Origin: Pseudarthrobacter sp. NamE5
GTDB taxonomy: Bacteria; Actinomycetota; Actinomycetes; Actinomycetales; Micrococcaceae
Direction of reading: 5' to 3'
Assembly: GCF_005796225.1 (NCBI RefSeq)
Contig: NZ_VAHO01000003.1
Coordinates: 186,001-250,000, forward strand
DNA length: 64,000 nt
Shown: positions 39,577 through 46,723 of the stretch, in pieces
How the letters are laid out: every line of letters starts with the position of its first letter
Position numbering within the stretch: position 1 is the first letter of the stretch
Notes under the pieces: model-generated
What the model was told of the DNA's origin: nothing
Seen by the model: the letters and a program-made list of their open reading frames with translations, nothing else
Database searches by the model: none
Program-made: the position numbers and the translations under genes

Positions 39577-39893
39577 TTTTCCAGATCGTGCCTGCTGGCT
39601 CCCGCGGCGGCGGATGCGAGCGGCGTGAGGCGGTCTCTGGGAAGGAAGTGCAGGCGAAAGTAGGGGAGGACGACGGCGGTGCCTCCCGCCGTCGTCCTCC
39701 TTTCCTTCCGCAGGTGGCTCAATAGGGCTTGACCCGCTGGTCCATCACTAGGTGGACCAGCGCAAAAGCGCGGTCCTTCTCGATGGTTGCGAGTTAGGAG
39801 ACGAGGGCGGCTGGAACGTCCCGGTGCATTAGCTCGGGCAGTACGCTGACGAGTGGGCAAGATATAGGCGCTGCCCTGGGCTCGGGCAAAGCA
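39577..39893. other. Intergenic stretch between pxpA and the prophage left end, with one hairpin
   Basis: No gene that I can support. A 24-codon open end, ATIEKDRAFALVHLVMDQRVKPY, reads leftward at 39719-39793 but is closed by a stop just upstream. It is followed by the hairpin at 39665-39700, so it may be the decayed 3' end of a gene. Confidence 0.4.
39665..39700. terminator. Perfect 15-bp hairpin
   Basis: GGAGGACGACGGCGG at 39665-39679 pairs with 39686-39700, loop TGCCTC. T-rich sequence follows on the plus strand (TTTCCTT). Lies downstream of the short open end at 39719-39793 on the minus strand. Confidence 0.6.
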
Positions 39894-39935
39894 AAGGCCC
39901 CGGTTCCCCTTTACCTAAAGGGGAACCAGGGCCTT
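39894..39935 (-). terminator. tRNA terminator at the prophage left junction
   Basis: AAGGCCCCGGTTCCCCTTT (39894-39912) pairs with 39917-39935, a 19-bp stem with one mismatch and an ACCT loop, followed on the minus strand by TTTGC. On the minus strand it directly follows the tRNA 3' end at 39942, as expected of the original tRNA transcript end. Confidence 0.7.
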
Positions 39936-39941
39936 GCTACC

Positions 39942-39964
39942 TGGCGGTGACGGTGGGATTTGAA
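39942..39964 (-). other. Left prophage attachment site (tRNA 3' end)
   Basis: Minus strand here reads as a tRNA T-arm and acceptor 3' strand: TTCAAATCCCAC followed by CGTCACC, discriminator G and CCA. The rest of a tRNA does not follow at higher coordinates, so this is only the 3' copy. That is the pattern left when a phage integrates at a tRNA 3' end. The intact tRNA should be at the other junction. tRNA identity is uncertain. The exact core length needs the right junction. Confidence 0.7.
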
Positions 39965-40045
39965 ACCTTTCCAGTACCAGCGCCGGCGCGGAGAATCCCG
40001 GAATGTCGGGAAAATACCTCACCTGCCATCACTCAAAATCACGGC

Positions 40046-40078
40046 AGGTGTGGGCAAAGTGTGGGCAGGATGTGGGCA
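40046..40078 (+). repeat. Three tandem 11-bp repeats near the attachment site
   Basis: AGGTGTGGGCA, AAGTGTGGGCA and GGATGTGGGCA, in direct 11-bp steps. They share TGTGGGCA, about one helical turn apart. They lie about 85-115 bp inside the prophage from the attachment core. Possible arm-type integrase or excisionase sites. A flanking inverted repeat, CACCTGCC (40020-40027) with GGCAGGTG (40043-40050), precedes them. Confidence 0.55.
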
Positions 40079-40133
40079 GCGCCGATCAGCTGGGGCGTGG
40101 ACGAGATATTTGATTGACGGTAGCGTGACCGGC

Positions 40134-40670
40134 ATGCAGAGCGGGACGCGTACACCGACGGAAGTACTTATGGATCAGTTTGCCGCTGACAATGAGTATT
40201 GGAGCGAAAGCGTTGAGGAGCACCAGCTCAGCAACCCGCTGAGTCAAGTGCTGGAGGAAATCAGACCCCTTCTTGGCGGCCAAGAAGGGCTGCTTTGCGT
40301 GGGCGGCGTATGGCTCGACGTGACGCCTCCGCCGCTGGGGCCCGCCACCCGGTCCGATTACCCAGACGTGTATGACTTGGTTATTGTGACTAGCCAGTTG
40401 ATCGTAAGTGCATGGGGGCGAATCTGCGGTCCGGAAAAGACGCTGGACCGCGAGGTAACCGAGACAATGGGTCTCAAGAACTTAGCGAGTATCGCGGTGG
40501 ACCTGCGGCCAGGAGAAATTCGTGGTGACGGCACCGTTGCCAGGCACCACGAAGTGACTCTGACATTCGCCAAGGGGTCGACCTTCCAACTACCAAATAA
40601 CGAACACCTGAGCGGGGACGGGGCGAAACGAATGGAACGGCTACTCCCGCACCTCTACTCCATGCTGTAG
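40134..40670 (+). CDS. Hypothetical protein at the prophage left end
   Basis: 178 aa from ATG 40134; a second ATG at 40170 has GGAAG upstream and is also possible. No family recognised. Mixed strand/helix: DYPDVYDLVIVTSQLIVSAWGRICGPEK, then a basic stretch EVTLTFAKGSTFQLPNNEHLSG. It may be a PH-like beta-sandwich, but that is speculative. First gene inside the junction, opposite in direction to the tail genes. Confidence 0.5.
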   Translation: MQSGTRTPTEVLMDQFAADNEYWSESVEEHQLSNPLSQVLEEIRPLLGGQEGLLCVGGVWLDVTPPPLGPATRSDYPDVYDLVIVTSQLIVSAWGRICGPEKTLDREVTETMGLKNLASIAVDLRPGEIRGDGTVARHHEVTLTFAKGSTFQLPNNEHLSGDGAKRMERLLPHLYSML

Positions 40671-40848
40671 CTCCGACACATCCGGAAGACCGGGATGCCG
40701 CAGTAGAGCTCGAACTAAACAGCCTTGATGGGTGGTTGTTGGTCTACGACGAGAACGTTGATTTTCCGCGGTTTCCTTGTTGGAAGTTATCGGCCGTAGT
40801 GGTCCGCTTGTGGACCTCCTGCGGACTTTTTGCGGACTAGGTCATCAC

Positions 40849-41169
40849 TCATCGGGCTTCGGGCGTTGCAGGCTTAGGCCGTTCTACCAGCCCGTTCCTG
40901 ACGTTGTAAGCGTGAGCCCTGCGTCGCGACAACTCCGTCCCAACTCTTGTGCTTCTTGCCTGCTTCGCGGGAGGAGAAACCTCCGCGTTGAGCTCTTGGA
41001 TCGCCAGCACGTTCTCTCGGGAAAACCTGATCTCGGATCCAAATCGGATGCACGGCCAGCCTTGACGCTTCTTCATTCGGAATGCCGTGCTGCGACTAAT
41101 CTGGAAGTGTGCAGCAAGTTCGTCCATTGTCATAAGACGCTCTAAGGGTTCGTTAGGTGTGTCAGTCAT
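40849..41169 (-). CDS. Helix-turn-helix protein, excisionase-like
   Basis: 106 aa. TMDELAAHFQISRSTAFRMKKRQGWPCIRFGSEIRFSRENVLAIQELN (residues about 14-60) is an AlpA/excisionase-type winged helix (HTH_17). The last 40 residues are Arg-rich. Position close to the attachment site makes an excisionase or small regulator plausible. The integrase is not in this window. Confidence 0.65.
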   Translation of the reverse strand: MTDTPNEPLERLMTMDELAAHFQISRSTAFRMKKRQGWPCIRFGSEIRFSRENVLAIQELNAEVSPPAKQARSTRVGTELSRRRAHAYNVRNGLVERPKPATPEAR

Positions 41170-41411
41170 GGCGTAGATGTTAACAAGTCAGTGGCAGGGG
41201 CAGTTGCACTACTGGGCCGGCACGCAGTCGAGGAATGAAAAGCCGGGGTTCCGAAAAACCCAAGAGGTAGCCGACCTATTTGGCTGCATCAGGCATACTT
41301 TAAATTGAAGTAGCGGCGGTACTCCAGCACACGCTTGCAGCTAGGCCACGCCGGTTCCGAACTGACTAGCTTGGCAGGTGGTGGTGTAGCCCTGCGGGAC
41401 AGAACAAGGCA

Positions 41412-41789
41412 TCACGCATTTATGAACTGGTATCCCCAGTACCTTCCGCAGTTCCTGTACGGAGTGCCTCTCGGTGTGCGGTAGAACCAGATTGATCGCC
41501 GGAACCTAGTCCCGCACGGATCGTTTGGTCGGTTGGTGCTGCCGTTGTAGATGACGAGGCGACCGACGAAGCCTGGCCTGGAAAGATCCCTGATCCATAC
41601 GGGCCGGTTGCCGTAGTAGATGTAGGCGAGGGTCTGAAGGTCGTCCTCAAGAACAGGTTGCTCTACGACTTCTTCCGCGGACTCCAGGTCGCTTAACAAG
41701 TCCTGGGTAACGTATTCCGGGGACCACCCGTCGATTCCCGACATGACCTCCGTGGTGTCGCGCCTGACTTGTTCGATGTCCACTGTCAT
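41412..41789 (-). CDS. Hypothetical protein
   Basis: 125 aa, no family recognised. Acidic N-terminal half (SDLESAEEVVEQPVLEDDLQTLAYIYYGNRPVWIRDLSRPGFVGRLVIYNG), then an Arg/Tyr-rich C-terminus (RRSIWFYRTPRGTPYRNCGRYWGY). It reads with the membrane protein gene upstream (91 bp gap) and could share its mRNA. Confidence 0.45.
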   Translation of the reverse strand: MTVDIEQVRRDTTEVMSGIDGWSPEYVTQDLLSDLESAEEVVEQPVLEDDLQTLAYIYYGNRPVWIRDLSRPGFVGRLVIYNGSTNRPNDPCGTRFRRSIWFYRTPRGTPYRNCGRYWGYQFINA

Positions 41790-41880
41790 TTGTTTCGCTC
41801 CGTTCTCTAATCGTCCACTTTCGGGCTTTCACGTTCCTCAGGTGGTTTGAGATTGTGAATGGCTCGTCACATTTGTGCGG

Positions 41881-42333
41881 CTAACGGGGAGGAGCGCTGA
41901 AATAACCTGCAACTATGGGAATGATCATGCCAACCGTGACCATGGCAAGATTCTTTACGAGTTCTGACGTTAGGGGGTCGCGCATACTCCAAGTCACCAC
42001 AGCGGCTATTCCGACCACCAGATACACAACAACGTAGACTCCACCGATCCAGCCCTTAGCGCTTACGCCTGCAGTCGACAGATTACTAAGCCCTCCCAGC
42101 TTTTCTGTCTCTGAGGAAACACCGAAGGCTACTGCAACTATCCCGCCAACGAGACCGGCAAGGGCGGTGAATAAGTACGTAAGTGGTTCGCCCGGAGTAG
42201 GCGCGCTTCCGACTGCATTCCAGATCGCGAGTATTGCGATCCCGGAGACTATGGCGTATGCCGCGATTGACAATAACGCGAGTGCTGCCACGACAAATGC
42301 AATGAATGGCTGAGGTACTACTCGCGATGCCAT
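41881..42333 (-). CDS. Four-helix membrane protein of unknown function
   Basis: 150 aa. Four membrane segments: about residues 9-37, 50-72, 92-115 and 128-146. Short loops, small polar C-terminus (SAPPR). ATG 42333 with AGGGAGG upstream is chosen; the longer frame begins without a binding site. Unknown function. Placed in the prophage cargo region, so it could act on the envelope or on incoming phage. Confidence 0.6.
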   Translation of the reverse strand: MASRVVPQPFIAFVVAALALLSIAAYAIVSGIAILAIWNAVGSAPTPGEPLTYLFTALAGLVGGIVAVAFGVSSETEKLGGLSNLSTAGVSAKGWIGGVYVVVYLVVGIAAVVTWSMRDPLTSELVKNLAMVTVGMIIPIVAGYFSAPPR

Positions 42334-42529
42334 GGAGATCGCCTCCCTGTCAGTGGAGTTACCTGAATTGTCGCAGGCGATTGGTGTCGTGTACATAGCC
42401 TGTCGAGAGAAGATAACTGGGAGCGATTGTCGGGCAAACTCGGAAACCTAAAAAGGTATATGTGCCAGCAGTTTGAGTTTCAGGGGGTGCTTGATGCCGG
42501 CCGGGTACATGGGCAGCGGTTTGAGTCTC

Positions 42530-42952
42530 CTACTGTGCTGCATTTTTACGTTTTCGTCTGCTGACCTCCCAGTTAGGTACAGCGCGCAGGCCTTCTCGGT
42601 ATTCGGGGGCAAGGGTGCCCGCGTCCTTGTCCTGCCGACGACGAGCGAGCCAGGCGGCGAGTGCCCGTTCTTTAGGAGCGGCTGCCTTTGAGGAAGGAAA
42701 CCTGCCTTCCGCTTCGAAAAAAGCGACTATGGCGGCGAGGTTTGCCCGTCCGGCTTTGCCCACTTTCCGGGCGGGTTGTAACGAGGCCTGATGTTCTTCC
42801 CCTAGTCCAGGTTCGGCGGTGCGGGCCAAGCGTAGGTGGTACCGAATGGTTGTTGCAGGTGCCCGCACTACCTTAGCGATCTGTGAAGCGGTCAGTCCTC
42901 GGCGATACATCTCGACCCATTCCGTGTAGGGGGCGCGGCGGTGGGTCTTCAT
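42530..42952 (-). CDS. Helicase-associated (HA) domain protein with HTH
   Basis: 140 aa from ATG 42952, after GGGAGGCC. Residues 15-40 are a helix-turn-helix (MYRRGLTASQIAKVVRAPATTIRYHLRLAR). Residues 68-125 match the helicase-associated domain (LAAIVAFFEAEGRFPSSKAAAPKERALAAWLARRRQDKDAGTLAPEYREGLRAVPNWE). There is no helicase domain. Stand-alone HA-domain proteins of this kind are frequent in actinobacterial mobile elements; probably DNA-binding. Confidence 0.7.
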   Translation of the reverse strand: MKTHRRAPYTEWVEMYRRGLTASQIAKVVRAPATTIRYHLRLARTAEPGLGEEHQASLQPARKVGKAGRANLAAIVAFFEAEGRFPSSKAAAPKERALAAWLARRRQDKDAGTLAPEYREGLRAVPNWEVSRRKRKNAAQ

Positions 42953-43135
42953 CTTGGGCCTCCCTGCACATCCGCTGGGTAAGTAGGTTCGAATAGCCCG
43001 CGCCACCTATACGGAAGCCGAGGGGCTCAGTCGGACACAGGGCTATGTACGGGCGATCAAATACTTATCGACGAATGTCGGCTTGGATGCGGACTCGTGT
43101 ACCTACCGGCAGTCCTTGTTTTTGCGAAAGACGAG

Positions 43136-43528
43136 TTATGAGCCCAGCGACAGATTTATTCCAGCTTCAAGCTCTTCCTTCGTGTATTCGATGGTGCCGC
43201 GGTTGGACACCTCCACACTGTAGAAGTCAGAACCGCCCTTGATGTCCGAAACGGTAAATGGGAACTTGCACCAGCCGTCGTCGTATTTTCCCTCACCGAG
43301 CTCGCCCTTACCCACAGTTTTTCCTTCAGCACTGATAACTACTTGAGCCCCCGGTGTTATGTCGTCGTACCCACGGTATCCGTCACATTCCCCTCCACCA
43401 GGAGCGTGCTGAGTGACGCCTTCCAAGCCAAGAGTCATTGTTCCTTTAGCCTCAAAGGAACCGGATCCCGCGCCGCATCCGGTAAGTGCTAGGACGCCCG
43501 CCGCGGTGACAACAAGTGCTTTTTTCAA
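43136..43528 (-). CDS. Lipoprotein
   Basis: 130 aa. Starts at TTG 43528 (MKKALVVTAAGVLALTGCG): the signal peptide opens there, whereas the longer frame has no signal at its start. Lipobox LTGC. The exported part has a compact beta pattern with two Cys pairs (GGGECDGYRGYDDITPGAQVVISAEGKTVGKGELGEG... GWCKFPFTVSDIKGGSDFYSVEVSNRGTIEYTKEEL) typical of a small lipoprotein family in actinobacteria. Surface-anchored. Possibly a superinfection-exclusion or conversion factor, by its place in the prophage. Confidence 0.65.
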   Translation of the reverse strand: MKKALVVTAAGVLALTGCGAGSGSFEAKGTMTLGLEGVTQHAPGGGECDGYRGYDDITPGAQVVISAEGKTVGKGELGEGKYDDGWCKFPFTVSDIKGGSDFYSVEVSNRGTIEYTKEELEAGINLSLGS

Positions 43529-43825
43529 GGTGAATACTCCCCAATAGGTGTGAAAGACACGATGACTATATAGGATGCTTTGCTGTTCGCCAGAAGAAAC
43601 ATAAGTCATCAATGAGTCGGAAGGTGTAATATCCGTTGAGCGGGCTCGTTTGCCCGTAGCGCTACTGGGGGAAGCGAACTTGTTTGTAACTGCCTTTCGG
43701 CATTCTGTCACCGTCTCAGCGGTCCAACCTTGCACGCAGGGTTTCCCTCAATGCGCGTCCATCACCGCACCCACCCCGCACGCTTCGCATCGCACGTCGG
43801 TCAGGTGTCCTCCGAAAGGACTCTC

Positions 43826-44596
43826 ATGAGCCAAACCCCAAACCTCGCGCCCTATCCTCCTGCTAACAGCTACGGACAGTTACAACAGAGCAACAAGTCA
43901 TTCCTCGTGACCTGGCTACTTTCCCTACTCCTCGGCGTGCTCGGCGTAGACCGCTTTTACCTCGGCAAAGTCGGAACTGGCATCCTGAAACTGGTCACAC
44001 TTGGTGGCTTCGGTATATGGGCTTTGATCGACCTCATCCTGATCCTCACCAACAAGATGCGCGACAAGCAGGGCCTCCCGCTTGAGGGGTATGACAAGCA
44101 CAAGAAAGTCGCGCTGATCGTCACGGCCGCGCTTATCCTGCTGAGCATCATTATCAACGTGGCACGTGGCGGTTCAACCCCAACAAGTGCGCCGGCCGTG
44201 GCTCCCGCGAATGACGCCGCCGCACCCGTTGCTGCTGCTCCCGCAGCCCCTGAGCCTGCGGCCCCCGCAGCGGAAGCCACTTGGACTAAAGTGGCGGAGC
44301 TGACAGGATCCAGCGACATGGCGAGCCAGGCATTCGCGCTCTCCGGCAAAAGCACACGGCTCGTCTACTCCTTCACGGGAGCACAGCAGGTGAATGGTCA
44401 ATCGATGGCTGTCGGTGCTATCTACCTCGAGAAAGAAGGCGTAGACATCACCACAGATGGTGGCATCCCCATCAAGATGCTCCAAAAGGATGAATCCGGT
44501 GAAACCGCAGTTCATAAGGGCGCCGGCAACTATTACCTTGACGTGAAGGCAGCCAACTTTGACTCTTGGACCATCACAGTCGAAGAAAAGAAGTAG
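43826..44596 (+). CDS. TM2-domain protein
   Basis: 256 aa from ATG 43826 (GAAAGGA upstream). TM2 domain at about residues 20-75: KSFLVTWLLSLLLGVLGVDRFYLGKVGTGILKLVTLGGFGIWALIDLILILTNKMRD, with the typical DRFYLGK. A third hydrophobic stretch is near residues 93-112. Then a long Ala/Pro-rich linker and a C-terminal soluble domain (WTKVAELTGSSDMASQAFALSGKSTRLVYSFTGAQQ...). Likely faces outside. The lipoprotein gene 23 bp downstream is co-transcribed. Confidence 0.75.
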   Translation: MSQTPNLAPYPPANSYGQLQQSNKSFLVTWLLSLLLGVLGVDRFYLGKVGTGILKLVTLGGFGIWALIDLILILTNKMRDKQGLPLEGYDKHKKVALIVTAALILLSIIINVARGGSTPTSAPAVAPANDAAAPVAAAPAAPEPAAPAAEATWTKVAELTGSSDMASQAFALSGKSTRLVYSFTGAQQVNGQSMAVGAIYLEKEGVDITTDGGIPIKMLQKDESGETAVHKGAGNYYLDVKAANFDSWTITVEEKK

Positions 44597-44619
44597 CGAC
44601 TACAGCGTTTTAGGAATCT

Positions 44620-45036
44620 ATGAAAAAGGCAGCTTTAGCAGTCGTTCTGGCGGGGCTTTTTCTTGGAGCCTGCTCAAGCAACACACCGGCAGCAACGCCG
44701 TCCACATCGACTACGACTCCGCTGCCCGCCACGACATCGACGCGGGCAGCCGTTTCAGCAACACCAACACCCAAAGGAATTCCTACCAGCGGGTCCTACG
44801 CGGCGGACGTAGCAAAGCTCGGCATCAAACCTGACAACATACAGAGTTACGCGATGTGGATGAAGGAACGAATCTGCGAGCAAGATAGCGTCGGTCTGGG
44901 GATTGCTGTTCGCAGTATAGGTGGCAGCACGGTGGCTTCCGGTGGGGGAATCGAGGTGGTTCGTTTGACGAACGCCTATTTCTGCCCCAACAAAACGCAG
45001 GAAGTAGAGGCTGCCCTCGATTATTTTGACCAGTAA
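44620..45036 (+). CDS. DUF732-like lipoprotein
   Basis: 138 aa. Signal peptide with lipobox LGAC (about residues 15-18), Thr/Ser/Ala linker to about 55, then a small domain resembling DUF732 (YAADVAKLGIKPDNIQSYAMWMKERICEQD... TNAYFCPNKTQEVEAALDYF). One Cys in each half suggests a disulfide. Next to the TM2 gene. Function unknown. Confidence 0.6.
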   Translation: MKKAALAVVLAGLFLGACSSNTPAATPSTSTTTPLPATTSTRAAVSATPTPKGIPTSGSYAADVAKLGIKPDNIQSYAMWMKERICEQDSVGLGIAVRSIGGSTVASGGGIEVVRLTNAYFCPNKTQEVEAALDYFDQ

Positions 45037-45066
45037 CGAGGCTCGGCAAGACTCGTTGCTACAGCC

Positions 45067-45109
45067 CGATCGGTAGAGCCGTCCAGGTCATTGATGGCTC
45101 TACCGATCG
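45067..45109. terminator. Terminator-like hairpin
   Basis: CGATCGGTAGAGCC at 45067-45080 pairs with 45096-45109 (14 bp, 15-nt loop). It lies between the lipoprotein gene and the convergent DNA ligase gene. Confidence 0.65.
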
Positions 45110-45165
45110 AGGTTAGCTCATCAGGAGACGGCAGAACGGTGTCCTAGCCGATGGGCCCTGTTGCA

Positions 45166-46170
45166 TCATTCGCGCTTCGGCGGTTTCAACGACAAGGGTT
45201 GAAGCTCGGGCCGCACACGCCGGAAGCGCAGAGGATGCCTGAAGGACCGGCCGGACCACGCCACGTCGGCTGCGACTTCCACCACGATGGGTTCCACTAG
45301 GGTTAGCGCCACGGGTCCCTTGTCTTTGCTGAACCTGTCTAGGGCGCCGTGACTGATTTGCTCCGGCCAGGGATGGTTCGAGGCCGGCGGGCTTAGGTGT
45401 TGTGCAAGGACCCGCGCTGTCTTCGTTGACAGGGCAGTCGATCTACCCACTATCACCAGTTCTTCTCGTAGCGGAAGCCCTGCAACTATCGCGGTTGGCT
45501 CGGTGCGGCTGCCGATAACAGCACCGCAGACTACATCGATAACGTCACGGTGCTTGACCTTCAGCCATTGGCGCTGTCCACCCTCATAGAGTTGGGAGGC
45601 GCCTTTGACGACCAGGCCCTCGATGCCGGTCGCTGGCATCTCCGCAAACCACTGTTCGGCAAGTTTCTTATCTCGTGTAGTGGGGGAGAGGGCAAGAGGT
45701 GCATCCCATTCACTAGAAAGAGCCTCAAGTAGTTCACGTCTCTGTGAGAGTGGTACGCCTCTGGTGTCATAATGGGCCGCCGTCAAGAGGTCGAAAGCGG
45801 CGAATGACGCTGGCCGCTCCACTGCTAGGGGCGCGAGGTTTGTTTTCGATGCGGTCATGCGCTGTTGAAGCGCATCAAAGTCCAGCCGACCTTCGGACCA
45901 GATCACCGCTTCACCATCAATAAGGAATCCGGGCGGGATCTGCTTGTTCGCGGCCGCCACCAACTCCGGGAAGTAGCGGGATAGGTTTTTACCTTGCCGT
46001 GACCACAAAGACACTCCGTCGTCCTCAGTGAGTAGGGCCAACCTGAACCCGTCCCACTTCGGCTCGTACAGACAGCCGCCGGGAAGCGCATTCTCCGGAG
46101 GAATTCTGGACACTGCTTTCGCTAACGCCAACGGGACTGGCGGGCGCATCCCTGCTGGCACACCTTTCAT
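45166..46170 (-). CDS. ATP-dependent DNA ligase (LigC-type)
   Basis: 334 aa. Adenylation motif EPKWDGFR (residues 36-43) with Lys38 as the likely AMP-carrying residue. Motif III region PASFAAFDLL, motif IV region GIEGLVVKG, motif V region WLKVKHRDV. A C-terminal OB-fold follows. Stand-alone ligase domain; no polymerase or nuclease domain is attached, unlike LigD. It lies in the prophage cargo and may serve phage DNA or host repair. Confidence 0.88.
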   Translation of the reverse strand: MKGVPAGMRPPVPLALAKAVSRIPPENALPGGCLYEPKWDGFRLALLTEDDGVSLWSRQGKNLSRYFPELVAAANKQIPPGFLIDGEAVIWSEGRLDFDALQQRMTASKTNLAPLAVERPASFAAFDLLTAAHYDTRGVPLSQRRELLEALSSEWDAPLALSPTTRDKKLAEQWFAEMPATGIEGLVVKGASQLYEGGQRQWLKVKHRDVIDVVCGAVIGSRTEPTAIVAGLPLREELVIVGRSTALSTKTARVLAQHLSPPASNHPWPEQISHGALDRFSKDKGPVALTLVEPIVVEVAADVAWSGRSFRHPLRFRRVRPELQPLSLKPPKRE

Positions 46171-46232
46171 GAGGCGAGTTTACTGACCACTTGGAGGGGG
46201 TGATCGACGGTTAGTCAGGCGGACCGAATCAT

Positions 46233-46613
46233 TTAGAACTGTACGTACCGCCCGCGCCACTCGCCCTCGTCCGGGCGCCGGACGTCTGGAGCGGGAACCC
46301 AGCAGCTCATGTGCTGGGCCCCCTCGTCCGTCCACACAACATCTACCCAGTCCTTGCTGTAGAAGGTCGCATAGCCGTGCACTTCGACCGTACCGCCACC
46401 CACTAAGGGGACCAGGGCAATAACCTCCGGCTCGGTCCGTGACTCGAACCTGGTGACGCTGCCAGACTCGTGCTCCGGGTGCGGGTCAGCGTGCTCGTAC
46501 TCCGCTCCGTCCAGCACGAATTTTGTTGGCTTGTTGAATAGTCCCACATCGCCACTAAACCATGAAAACCGAGGTTTACAGGTCCGGCCCGTTGCGAGCT
46601 GGCTCTCCTCCAT
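46233..46613 (-). CDS. Conserved hypothetical protein
   Basis: 126 aa from ATG 46613, preceded by AAAGGGG; the longer frame would overlap the start of the gene on the other strand and adds low-complexity sequence. Trp-rich soluble protein (FSWFSGDVGLFNKPTKFVLDGAEYEHADPHPEHESGS... HGYATFYSKDWVDVVWTDEGAQHMSCWVP). The sequence is strongly conserved in style but I do not know its family. 62 bp upstream of the ligase gene on the same strand. Confidence 0.55.
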   Translation of the reverse strand: MEESQLATGRTCKPRFSWFSGDVGLFNKPTKFVLDGAEYEHADPHPEHESGSVTRFESRTEPEVIALVPLVGGGTVEVHGYATFYSKDWVDVVWTDEGAQHMSCWVPAPDVRRPDEGEWRGRYVQF

Positions 46614-46723
46614 CACACGCGCTACCCCTTTCGCCCAACCAAACCTCCGGTTATATTTGACCCCACTCGGGCTGGCTCTGCCGCGGGCCAGTACCGGGGC
46701 GGGGCGATATACGAGGGGCGACC

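Noticed and set aside
39719..39793. A 24-codon minus-strand open end (ATIEKDRAFALVHLVMDQRVKPY)
   Set aside because: Looks like the C-terminus of a real protein, but a stop is immediately upstream in frame, so no gene can be built.
39960..40133. N-terminal extension of the first prophage gene
   Set aside because: The open frame reaches into the attachment site and carries the 11-bp repeats, so it is more likely non-coding; the ATG at 40134 is used.
40849..41169. Possible integrase near the attachment site
   Set aside because: Only a small HTH protein is encoded; no tyrosine or serine recombinase motif is found near the left junction.
41237..41309. Plus-strand sequence KPGFRKTQEVADLFGCIRHTLN resembling an HTH
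   Set aside because: Fits the recognition-helix pattern but is a short piece ending in a stop with no start or partner; probable decayed fragment.
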